NCBI GenBank assembly: GCA_009924535.1
Contig: RFRI01000035.1
Span: 1 to 9,739 of the forward strand
Direction of reading: 5' to 3'
DNA: 9,739 nt
Source: Verrucomicrobiota bacterium
GTDB taxonomy: Bacteria; Verrucomicrobiota; Verrucomicrobiia; Opitutales; UBA953
Part shown: one piece after another, positions 1 through 6,432 of the stretch
How the letters are laid out: every line of letters begins with the position of its first letter
Position numbering within the stretch: the stretch's first letter is position 1
The notes under the pieces: generated by a model
What the model saw: only the letters and a program-made list of their open reading frames with translations
Databases searched by the model: none
What the model was told of the DNA's origin: nothing
Position numbers and translations under genes: made by a program

Positions 1-384
1 GATGTTCTTATGGCCGATCTCCTTAAGCGGCCGGACATCGATGATCTCGATCTGTCGAAAGGCCGCGACGTGCGCGACGAAGCCGTCTATGCGTGAGCCG
101 ATATCGACGTGCCGCTCAGGATTAGCCTCATGGATCAGCCTAGCGACCAGCAGGTCCTGGTGGAAGTAGTCGCCGCTCGCGACCCCGGCTTGAGCCACAT
201 AGTCGAACAGAATCGGTTTCAGCTGGGCGATAGTCCCTCCCTTTGCGATGAATTCACGGCGCTGGGCCAGATAAAGAGGCAGGAACTGCAGTTGGGGCCT
301 CCGGCGAATCAACTTCGGCAGCAGTCGCCAAGCCGTCGGGTTAAAGAAGCAGCGGACGGCGTCGAACAAGGATGGCTTGGTCAT
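1..384 (-). CDS. DUF268-family protein, N-terminal 128 residues (runs off left edge)
   Basis: This reading frame opens at an ATG at 384 and stays open to the window edge, so only the N-terminal 128 residues are visible. The recognisable core is HVDIGSRIDGFVAH (residues 92-105), followed by a strand reading IEIIDVRPL (112-120). This resembles the DUF268 family, often found in polysaccharide gene clusters; its biochemical role is not established. The hVDIGS...G pattern followed by a strand ending in an acidic residue resembles the nucleotide-binding start of a Rossmann-like, SAM-methyltransferase-type fold, but that is inference. The upstream oxidoreductase stops 16 nt before this ATG, so it is probably the last visible gene of the leftward operon. 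No Shine-Dalgarno sequence is evident (the bases before the ATG read CGCCATTACC). The first 40 residues are basic and hydrophobic, with no clear signal peptide. Family assignment is fairly sure; function is unknown. Confidence 0.75.
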   Translation of the reverse strand, partial: MTKPSLFDAVRCFFNPTAWRLLPKLIRRRPQLQFLPLYLAQRREFIAKGGTIAQLKPILFDYVAQAGVASGDYFHQDLLVARLIHEANPERHVDIGSRIDGFVAHVAAFRQIEIIDVRPLKEIGHKNI

Positions 385-400
385 GGTAATGGCGCGAAAA

Positions 401-1162
401 TCAGTGGGCTTTATCGCCAAGTTTATTGAGCACTGGATCTTCGGCGAGCGGCAGGTCCACAGGCGTGCCGCCGTTCTGCGCGGATTGGTAGAGGGCGAGG
501 ATGAGCTCGACGGCTTTGCGGCCTTCGGCGCCGTTGACGGCCGGCTGCTTGCCCGTGCGGATCGCGGCGATGGCTTCCTCGAGATTGGAGCGATGCCAGG
601 CGTGGCCGATGGCCTTCGGGTCGTTGGCGCCCGCGCCGCCGCCTTCGGTCGCCGGAGCGAGCACCGCGGCGTCTGACGGAAGGGGTTTCTCGAATTCGAA
701 CGCGGTCAGCTTGTCGTCACGCAGGACGGCGGCGCCGGTCGTGCCATGGATGCGGATCTCGGCCGGGAAGCCGGTCGCGGACCAGCAGGCGGTGGAGCTG
801 GCGAGCGTGGCGCGGCAGCCGTTGGCGAACTCGATCCAGCCGGCGGCGATGTCTTCGACCTCGATACCGGCGTGGGCGACGAGGCCGGCGGTAGCGGAGA
901 CGCGCTTGGGCGCACCGAGGAACCAGAGCAGCAGGTCGATGGTGTGGATGCCTTGGTTCATCGCCGCGCCGCCGCCATCGAGGGCGAACGTGCCGCGCCA
1001 GGCGGCGGAGTCATAATAGGCCTGCGTGCGCCACCAAGGGATGAGCGCCCCGGCGAGAGTCAGCTGGCCGAAGCGACCGGCGTCGAGGGCGGCCTTGAGC
1101 GCGACCGCGCCCGAACCCATGCCGGTTCCCCAGATGCCGAAACCAAGGGGCCGTTGGGACAT
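401..1162 (-). CDS. Gfo/Idh/MocA-family NAD(P)-dependent oxidoreductase with large internal deletion (probably non-functional)
   Basis: The N-terminus carries the start of a dinucleotide-binding fold (GIWGTGMG, residues 9-16). It then jumps at residues 16-19 straight into AVALKAALDAGRFGQ, which in this family normally follows the complete Rossmann domain and the EKP motif. The rest of the C-terminal alpha/beta domain looks intact: the YYDSAAWRGT segment (49-58), GGGAAMNQGIHTIDLL (63-78, with the family's His/Asp at 73 and 76), and a normal helical end. The product is 253 residues against roughly 330-370 for the family, so about 100-115 residues are missing, including the cofactor-specificity acidic residue and the EKP lysine. 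The reading frame is kept across the join. The ATG at 1162 is chosen because AGGG lies 7 nt upstream; a GTG at 1168 is also in frame. Intact relatives oxidise or reduce sugars, often nucleotide sugars. This copy should not bind NAD normally. Confidence 0.8.
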   Translation of the reverse strand: MSQRPLGFGIWGTGMGSGAVALKAALDAGRFGQLTLAGALIPWWRTQAYYDSAAWRGTFALDGGGAAMNQGIHTIDLLLWFLGAPKRVSATAGLVAHAGIEVEDIAAGWIEFANGCRATLASSTACWSATGFPAEIRIHGTTGAAVLRDDKLTAFEFEKPLPSDAAVLAPATEGGGAGANDPKAIGHAWHRSNLEEAIAAIRTGKQPAVNGAEGRKAVELILALYQSAQNGGTPVDLPLAEDPVLNKLGDKAH

Positions 1163-1216
1163 GCCCACACCCTAGCCTAACTCCGCACGGCAGGGGAAGG
1201 CTGAAGCGAATCCTTG

Positions 1217-2944
1217 TCAGGGTGACCGTTGAGCCTTGGAGACAGCCGACTGAATAGCGCTCCAGATGGCATCGCCGTTCCGCTGCAGGCGAGCGGCGCT
1301 TTTGGCCATGAGGGCTTTTCCATCAGGCGGAATGACGGGCTCCGCCAAGGCACCTTTCATCAGCTGCGCCAGCGCGACATGATCGCCCTTGGGAAAGAAC
1401 CGAACATCGCCGCCATCGACTTCCAGGTTCACAGGCAGATCCGAAAGGAGCACCCGCTGGCCGAGCGCGACCGCCTCATAGGTCGAGCCACCGCCGGGGC
1501 CGCCTTCGAAGAGCGTCGGCTGGACCAGCGCCACCGCATGCTTGAGCAGCTCGATCTGATCGCGTTTCGGGATGTGGCCGAGGAAGCGGAGGCGCGGGCT
1601 GAGGCCAAGCTTCGCTGCTTCCGCCTCCAGCTTGCCGAAGTAGGTCGGGTCACGGTAATCGGTCGTGCCGCCGGTGCAGATCAGCGAGACGTCGCTTCGG
1701 GTCTTGGCCAGTTCGGCCAAGGCGCGGAAGGCCGTGAGGTGATCCTTATGCATCCAGAACTGGTTGCAGATGATGAAGTAGGGGCCATCGATCGCGTAAG
1801 GCGCGAGCAGTTCAGGTCGGGCATCAAGCCATTCTGGATTCAGATTCGGCGAGAATGGTAACACGTGTAACTCCGGCAGCGGGCCGGGGGTGAAGCGACG
1901 CATGTCCTCCGCTACCGCGCGCGCGTTCATCACCATGGCATCGCTGGCGGCGATGAGGGCCCCGAACACTTGGTCTCGCTCCGCCAGTTCCTTGGCCGAG
2001 AAGAGATGGGGCAGATGACGATGCTGGTAGTCCGGCACGTATCCCACCAGGGCGCAGGCCGGCCGCGACTGGGGACGTCGCATCGCCAGATAGACCGCAT
2101 CGAGCCGCAGGTCTGCCGCCGCCTGCGCCAGCCCGTCGTCCAGGCCGGCGGAGTAACGGATTTCCAGGGAAGGGTCGATTTGCTTGAGACGGCGGACGAG
2201 TTCGTCCGATTGCAGGCTTCGCGTTATCTCAGGATTTCGCGGAAGACGTGGTCGACCGATCAACGCCTTGATCCCGTCGTTGATCGCATAGCGAACAGAC
2301 TCCCAGGTGAATTTTTGCGTGGTCGGTCCCGCTCCGGGGATAAGTAGCCAGACCGCAGCGCCGGGCTGCGCTGCCTTGATGGCCCGAAGCTGATTCACGA
2401 CCAAGTCCACGCCTCCGCCCCAACTGATCAAGACATCGCAGCAAACTCCCAACCTAAGTTTCGCGAGCGATGATGCGCCACCGAGTTCAAGCATGCCGAC
2501 CAGCCTTCCCGGCTTAAGCGCGGAGAAGACGAACCCATGACGCTCGAAAAAAACGATGAACCGAGTCCGCGAGGCTTCCACCGTCAATCGCAACCTCCTC
2601 GCCCCTCGGTGCTTCGCCTGCCGGACGAGCCCGCGTAAAAGCGCGCCGGCGACGCCTTGGCTGCGGTATTCGGGGTGCACGGCAAGCCCCAGGCTGGGGA
2701 CATCATAGCCCTCATCCCATCCGCGAAGCATGCCGTAGCCGATGATCCGGCTTCCTGCCCTGGCTACGAAATACTGATCTAGCCCGGCATGCCTGCACAG
2801 CCTGCGGGCCTCTGCCTCCGTCAAGGGATGAGGATAAAAAAGGCTGCCATCTCCGTTGGCGTCGAGGGCTCGGAAGAAGTCGCCAAGAGCGGCTTCATGG
2901 CGAGGGGCCAAATCTTCCAACTGGATATCTTCCGACGAAAGCAT
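1217..2944 (-). CDS. GNAT N-acetyltransferase fused to GT4 glycosyltransferase
   Basis: This single 575-residue protein has two domains. Residues 1 to about 155 are a GNAT acyltransferase, with the acyl-CoA-binding signature RSQGVA (94-99, RxxGxA) and the usual C-terminal ERHGF (134-138). Residues from about 163 to 575 are a GT-B glycosyltransferase of the GT4 type. They show an N-terminal glycine-rich segment (SWGGGVD, 174-180), a GYVPDYQHRHLP segment (301-312) like the DxQH region of polysaccharide mannosyltransferases, NQFWMHKDH (394-402), and the nucleotide-sugar site EGGPGGGSTYEA (480-491). The linker is only about 10 residues. The gene begins 4 nt after the Per-like aminotransferase stop, with AGGG abutting the ATG, so translational coupling is likely. 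WecD and PseH are GNAT proteins that acetylate amino nucleotide sugars. By analogy, the N-domain may acylate the 4-amino sugar made next door and the C-domain may transfer it. That specificity is inference. Confidence 0.87.
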   Translation of the reverse strand: MLSSEDIQLEDLAPRHEAALGDFFRALDANGDGSLFYPHPLTEAEARRLCRHAGLDQYFVARAGSRIIGYGMLRGWDEGYDVPSLGLAVHPEYRSQGVAGALLRGLVRQAKHRGARRLRLTVEASRTRFIVFFERHGFVFSALKPGRLVGMLELGGASSLAKLRLGVCCDVLISWGGGVDLVVNQLRAIKAAQPGAAVWLLIPGAGPTTQKFTWESVRYAINDGIKALIGRPRLPRNPEITRSLQSDELVRRLKQIDPSLEIRYSAGLDDGLAQAAADLRLDAVYLAMRRPQSRPACALVGYVPDYQHRHLPHLFSAKELAERDQVFGALIAASDAMVMNARAVAEDMRRFTPGPLPELHVLPFSPNLNPEWLDARPELLAPYAIDGPYFIICNQFWMHKDHLTAFRALAELAKTRSDVSLICTGGTTDYRDPTYFGKLEAEAAKLGLSPRLRFLGHIPKRDQIELLKHAVALVQPTLFEGGPGGGSTYEAVALGQRVLLSDLPVNLEVDGGDVRFFPKGDHVALAQLMKGALAEPVIPPDGKALMAKSAARLQRNGDAIWSAIQSAVSKAQRSP

Positions 2945-2948
2945 CCCT

Positions 2949-4061
2949 TTAGCGATGATAGCAGCGGCGGCAGGCCTCGGCGATTTCCGCCACCTGCTCC
3001 GCGGAGAGTCCGGGCCAGCTCGGGAGGTTCAGGCCGCGGGCGGCGAGGTCGACCGAGACGTCGAGGCCGGTCTGGCCGGCGGCATACATGGGCAGCGTGT
3101 GCGCAGGATGGAAGACCGGGCGGGTCTCGATGCCTTCGAGGCGGAGCGCCCGGCGTAGGCCATCACGTTCGGCCTCTGATCTGGCCAGCGCGGAGATCAT
3201 CCAGAACGAATGCGTCGTGCCGGGCTGTTCGAGGTGGAAGACGAGCGGCAGGTCGGCCATCGCGGCGCGCATTTCCGTCGCGAGGGCGCGCTTTCGGTAA
3301 ATCAGTTCGTCCGCCCGTTCCATCTGCGCCACGCCGATGGCCGCGCAGATATTGGTGAGGCGATAGTTGTAGCCGACGACGTCGTGCCAGTATTCCTTTT
3401 CGCCCGCGAGGCCCTGGCCGCGCAGCTTGCAGATGAGGGCGTGGACCTTGGCGTCGCGGGAGACGACCATGCCGCCTTCGCCGGTGGTCACGGTCTTGTT
3501 GCCGAAGAAACTGAACGTAGCGACGTCGCCGAAGGTGCCTACGTGACGTTCGCCGATGCGCGTGCCGAAGGCCTCCGCGCAGTCCTCGATGAGACGCAGG
3601 TCGTGCTTTTGGCAAAGCGCTCCGAGCGCGGCCAGGTCGCAGGCTTGGCCATAGGTGTGTACGGCCAGGACCGCGCGGGTCCGCGGGGTGATCAGTTTCG
3701 CGACACGCTTCGGGTCGATCTGCCAGGTCTGGGCGTCGGCATCGGCGAAGACCGGGGTCGCCCCCACGTACCGAATCGCGTTCACGGCGGCGACATACGT
3801 CAGGCTGGGCACGATGACTTCGTCGCCCGGGCCGAGGCCTAGGCCGAGGAGGGCCAGATGCAGGGCGACCGTGCCGTTGGTCACGGCAACGACGTGCTCT
3901 GCGCCGATAAAACGAGCGAAGTCCGATTGGAATCGCTCGATGAACTCGCCCTTGGAGGAGATCCAGGTGCTTTCGAGGCACTGCTGGACGTACGCCATCT
4001 CGTTACCGCCGAGTTCGGGACGATAGACCGGGATGCGGATGGCGGGGAGGGCCGGGCTCAT
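2949..4061 (-). CDS. DegT/DnrJ/EryC1/StrS aminotransferase, GDP-perosamine synthase-like
   Basis: This is a fold-type I PLP aminotransferase of 370 residues, the normal family length. Key elements are IPVYRPELGGNE (10-21), STWISSKGEFI (31-41), the phosphate/cofactor site TNGTVALHLA (61-70), EDCAEAFG (159-166, with D160 contacting the PLP ring nitrogen) and the Schiff-base lysine K189 in FFGNKTVTTGEGGM. A YWHDVVGYNYR segment and the C-terminal PVFHPAHTLPMY and LNLPSWPGL segments closely resemble Vibrio cholerae RfbE and Caulobacter Per, as recalled from the family. Those enzymes convert GDP-4-keto-6-deoxymannose to GDP-perosamine using glutamate. No Shine-Dalgarno sequence is visible before the ATG, but a later start would remove conserved residues. 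It lies 34 nt after the methyltransferase gene and 4 nt before the GNAT-GT4 gene. The aminotransferase call is sure; the GDP-perosamine product is probable but other 4-keto-6-deoxy nucleotide sugars are possible. Confidence 0.9.
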   Translation of the reverse strand: MSPALPAIRIPVYRPELGGNEMAYVQQCLESTWISSKGEFIERFQSDFARFIGAEHVVAVTNGTVALHLALLGLGLGPGDEVIVPSLTYVAAVNAIRYVGATPVFADADAQTWQIDPKRVAKLITPRTRAVLAVHTYGQACDLAALGALCQKHDLRLIEDCAEAFGTRIGERHVGTFGDVATFSFFGNKTVTTGEGGMVVSRDAKVHALICKLRGQGLAGEKEYWHDVVGYNYRLTNICAAIGVAQMERADELIYRKRALATEMRAAMADLPLVFHLEQPGTTHSFWMISALARSEAERDGLRRALRLEGIETRPVFHPAHTLPMYAAGQTGLDVSVDLAARGLNLPSWPGLSAEQVAEIAEACRRCYHR

Positions 4062-4095
4062 CGATAGGCGAAAAGTAGCCGGCGCCTTGGCCGAG

Positions 4096-4794
4096 TCAAT
4101 CGCCCCGCATCCGGTCCCATAGACGCGCGAGCGCCCCGGGCTTGGACGGCGGGTTCAGCGTATTGACGTAATAGCTGTTCACGTGCAGCGAGGAATCGAA
4201 GCGGAAGGGCAGCCCGGCGAGCATCTCGCGCATCTTTTCGACTCCGAAGTGGCCGTGTTCCACGCAGAGCACGCTCGGCAGCAAGGCCCCCTGACGCATG
4301 CTCTCGAAGACCTGCGCTTCGTGGCCTTCGACATCGAGGACGAAGAGGTCGAGCCGAGAGATGCCAGCCTCGGCGATGAGTTCGGGATAGGTGACCGTCC
4401 GGACCTCATGCTCCACGAACTGGCAGCCTTCCTTGGCAAGGGCGTCGCGGTGGGCCGGAAGGTGCGTCAGGCTGCCGTTGCCGAAGTTGTCTCCGTATTG
4501 AGGGGAAACCACATGCGTGAAGCGGGCGGTCCCGGCACGATTCGAGAGCGCCACGTTGAGGTTCGTCGAGCGAGGCCGGTTAAGGCGGAGTCGTTCGAAG
4601 ATGGGCGGAGAAGCCTCCACGTTGACGCCTTGCCAGCCCCGGCTTTCCTCGAAGAAGAGACAGCTGCTATCGGCAAGGCCATCCTGGGCTCCGCATTCCA
4701 AGGAGACGCCGCCGCGAAGCGTCGGGAAGAAGCGTTCGAACAGGTATTGGTCTACCGGTGGATCGAACTGGCCATGGAAGCGTCGTTTTTTCAT
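4096..4794 (-). CDS. FkbM-family SAM-dependent methyltransferase
   Basis: The 232-residue product has the FkbM layout. SAM motif I is LECGAQDG (32-39). An acidic residue ends the second strand in VNVEAS (58-62; E60 is expected to bind the SAM ribose). NLNVALSN (78-85) follows, and the LDLFVLDVEGHE segment (148-159) is the diagnostic post-motif region. FkbM proteins are O-methyltransferases, commonly found in glycan and secondary-metabolite clusters. In this setting the likely target is a hydroxyl on a sugar residue or a chain terminus, but the acceptor cannot be read from sequence. The gene sits 12 nt downstream of a GT2 gene and 34 nt upstream of the aminotransferase gene, consistent with one operon. 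The ATG at 4794 is chosen because the protein begins shortly before the conserved core. No good Shine-Dalgarno sequence is seen. Length and motifs appear complete. Confidence 0.88.
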   Translation of the reverse strand: MKKRRFHGQFDPPVDQYLFERFFPTLRGGVSLECGAQDGLADSSCLFFEESRGWQGVNVEASPPIFERLRLNRPRSTNLNVALSNRAGTARFTHVVSPQYGDNFGNGSLTHLPAHRDALAKEGCQFVEHEVRTVTYPELIAEAGISRLDLFVLDVEGHEAQVFESMRQGALLPSVLCVEHGHFGVEKMREMLAGLPFRFDSSLHVNSYYVNTLNPPSKPGALARLWDRMRGD

Positions 4795-4806
4795 AGGTAC
4801 GGCAGG

Positions 4807-5832
4807 TCAGGGGGATCGCGCGGCCCGTCCGCGCGCGCCCGTCGCTATCGTCCGATAGCAGGAGTCGGGGATTAATTTCTCCAGCGCGCGTGCGCGGAGT
4901 TTGTTCAGCTGATTGCGCTTACGGAAGTAGGAGAAACTCAGGCTGATCCAGCTCCAGAGGGCGGCGCCTGTCCGTGGGCGTAGGTGCCAGAGGCGACGCC
5001 GTTCTTGGTGCACGGCTTGGACCTCCCCGTGCAGGCGGTTCTTGTCGGCCAGGACCTGGAGCAGCGGCCCTTCGAGGTCCGTGCGCGCCAAGGTTTGCTG
5101 CTTCTCGGCCAGGATCTTCTCCACGAGTTCGGCCAGGCGTTCGCCACGGATGGCCTCTTCCTTCGGATGAACGCAGAAAGAAGAGCCTACCTGCGGAGTG
5201 AAGCAGAGGCGGCTCTGTGCGGCATGCCGGAGAATCCAGACGGAATCCCCCGCGCCCTTGAAGTCGACGGGGAAGGGGCGCGCGCGCAGGTGGGCTCCGC
5301 GGTAAAGGTTGGACGCCGAACTCCCCAGGATCGCGCTAGGACAGTGGACGAAGGCCAGGATGAAGCCGGCTTCGGCTGTGAGGATGAACGGCTCTTTCAA
5401 TCCGGAGCCGGCGATGATTTTCCCAGGGGGCCAGTTCTGGTCTTCGCACGCGGCGCCGGCTTCGTCGACGAAGCGCGGCGGGCTGATGACGACGTCGGCC
5501 GCGGCTCGTTCGCCGAGGTCGAGGAGATGGAGCAGGTGGTCGCGTTCGATGGTGTCGCCGGCGGTGCTGATGTAGACCCAGTCGCCCGTCGTCGCGGCGA
5601 TGCCTTCGTTCCAGGACTGATAAAGTCCGCGGTCGCGTTCGATGATGCGGAGGTTCGGGTGGCGGAGGCGCGACCGGATGAGGTCGAGCGTCCCATCCGT
5701 CGAACGGCTATCCACGACGATGATCTCGTCCGCGAGATCGGTCCATGCCGCCATCGACGCGAGGTGCCGCTCCATCAGCGGAGCGCAGTTATAGGTGGGG
5801 ACGACCACGCTGAGTGACGGCTTGCCTGCCAT
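4807..5832 (-). CDS. Family 2 glycosyltransferase with charged helical C-terminal extension
   Basis: The first 230 or so residues form a GT-A domain of the GT2 type. It opens with LSVVVPTYNCAPLM (7-20), has the nucleotide-binding aspartate in IIVVDSRSTDGT (37-48), then RGLYQSWNEGIAATTGDWVYI (68-88). The metal-site region is STAGDTI (89-95), where D93 occupies the DxD-like position, and GAGDSVWI (193-200) is a plausible catalytic-acid region. After the catalytic domain, residues about 230-285 are rich in Leu, Glu, Gln, Arg and Lys and look like a helical or coiled-coil segment. An aromatic stretch (SWISLSFSYF, 294-303) and a basic tail follow, perhaps an amphipathic membrane-associating end. 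It is the first gene of the leftward operon, starting opposite the truncated epimerase gene. No clear Shine-Dalgarno sequence precedes the ATG at 5832. Donor and acceptor are unknown. Confidence 0.88.
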   Translation of the reverse strand: MAGKPSLSVVVPTYNCAPLMERHLASMAAWTDLADEIIVVDSRSTDGTLDLIRSRLRHPNLRIIERDRGLYQSWNEGIAATTGDWVYISTAGDTIERDHLLHLLDLGERAAADVVISPPRFVDEAGAACEDQNWPPGKIIAGSGLKEPFILTAEAGFILAFVHCPSAILGSSASNLYRGAHLRARPFPVDFKGAGDSVWILRHAAQSRLCFTPQVGSSFCVHPKEEAIRGERLAELVEKILAEKQQTLARTDLEGPLLQVLADKNRLHGEVQAVHQERRRLWHLRPRTGAALWSWISLSFSYFRKRNQLNKLRARALEKLIPDSCYRTIATGARGRAARSP

Positions 5833-5845
5833 AAAGACGCGGACA

Positions 5846-5873
5846 TTGCCTGCGGTCCTCGAAACGGAGGCAA
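5846..5873. repeat. Inverted repeat in the leftward leader
   Basis: TTGCCT (5846-5851) and AGGCAA (5868-5873) are perfect 6-bp inverted repeats separated by 16 nt. An alternative inner pairing, CCTC/GAGG, lies within them. If leftward transcription starts near 5875, the element would fall in or at the edge of the 5' leader of the GT2 gene. It could be an operator half-site pair, an RNA hairpin or chance; nothing else in the sequence decides between these. Confidence 0.25.
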
Positions 5874-5888
5874 CCCCATATTAATAGA

Positions 5889-5910
5889 GGCTTTCTGATT
5901 GAAAGAAGCC
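5889..5910. repeat. Imperfect hairpin in the rightward leader
   Basis: The segment reads GGCTTTCTGATTGAAAGAAGCC. Two alternative 5-bp stems are possible: GGCTT with AAGCC (outer), or CTTTC with GAAAG around a TGATT loop. It lies just downstream of the central TATTAATA, so it would fall near the start of a rightward transcript, upstream of the epimerase start. Its role is unknown and it may be chance. Confidence 0.25.
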
Positions 5911-5933
5911 CGCGCCGCTCCTCTGCTGGAGAT

Positions 5934-6416
5934 ATGCGGATCGGTCTCACAGGTGGACGGGGAATCTTGGGCCGGATTGCCATCAAGCAACTGCTCGCGA
6001 GGGGGCATGAAGTAAGCTCATTTGCGGGCGATGTCTGCGACCTGCCGGCTCTGCAGGCTTGGGCAGCGGATGCCCAGGCGGAAGCCGTCCTGCATTTCGC
6101 CGCGGTGGTCCCCACCCAGACGGTCCAGGCCGACCCAGCCCGCGCTTTCCGCGTCAACGTCGGCGGTACCGCGAACCTCATCTCGGCCTTGGCCGCCTGC
6201 GAGCGTAAGCCTTGGCTCTTCTTCGCCAGCAGCAGCCACGTCTACCGCCCGCAGCCGGAGCCCCTCCGCGAAGATGCCCCGGTGAGCCCGATCAACCCTT
6301 ACGGTCTGTCCAAGCGCATGGGCGAACAGGTCGTCGAGACCTCTGCCGGTCCGGCCGGTCTGCCATGGTGCGTGGGCCGCATCTTCAGCTTCTATCATCC
6401 TGAGCAGCGAAGCTCC
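5934..6416 (+). pseudogene. NAD-dependent epimerase/reductase (extended SDR), truncated after ~161 residues
   Basis: The visible protein starts with a Rossmann motif, TGGRGILG (6-13). GDVCDL (32-37), LHFAAVVP (53-60), NVGGTANL (75-82), the active-site serines ASSSHVY (98-104) and the YxxxK pair NPYGLSK (Y123, K127) follow. The family resemblance runs through GRIFSFYHPEQRSS (148-161), then stops abruptly. Beyond about 6416 this frame reads low-complexity Arg/Pro/His-rich sequence to a stop at 6818, across the bases that encode the intact GT2 in another frame. Family members run about 280-320 residues, so the C-terminal substrate-binding half is missing. A GGAG lies only 2 nt before the ATG, an unusually short spacing. 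Intact relatives (RmlD-like or ColC-like) reduce or epimerise 4-keto sugars. That would fit the dehydratase two genes on, but this copy should be inactive. Confidence 0.78.
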
Positions 6417-6432
6417 GCCAGATTCTCGGCCG

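Larger units (their letters stand above)
5833..5933. promoter_or_regulatory. Divergent intergenic region, candidate bidirectional promoter
   Basis: These 101 bp separate the start codons of the leftward and rightward gene sets and are the natural place for both promoters. The centre is AT-rich against a GC-rich background and contains the perfect palindrome TATTAATA at 5879-5886. This offers a -10-like TATTAA on each strand (4 of 6 matches to TATAAT). Its midpoint lies about 51 nt from either start codon. I found no convincing -35 hexamer at 16-18 nt spacing for either strand; a TTGAAA at 5899-5904 has no good -10 partner. Promoter activity is therefore inferred mainly from position, symmetry and composition. 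Confidence 0.45.

Noticed and set aside
3163..3981. A 272-codon minus-strand frame inside the aminotransferase gene
   Set aside because: The translation is extremely Arg-rich (RRRRH-type runs), an out-of-frame reading of the conserved DegT gene.
4984..5817. A 277-codon plus-strand frame opposite the GT2 gene
   Set aside because: It is antisense to a well-recognised glycosyltransferase, its composition is dominated by Asp/Glu/Val/Arg/Ala, and it shows no motif.
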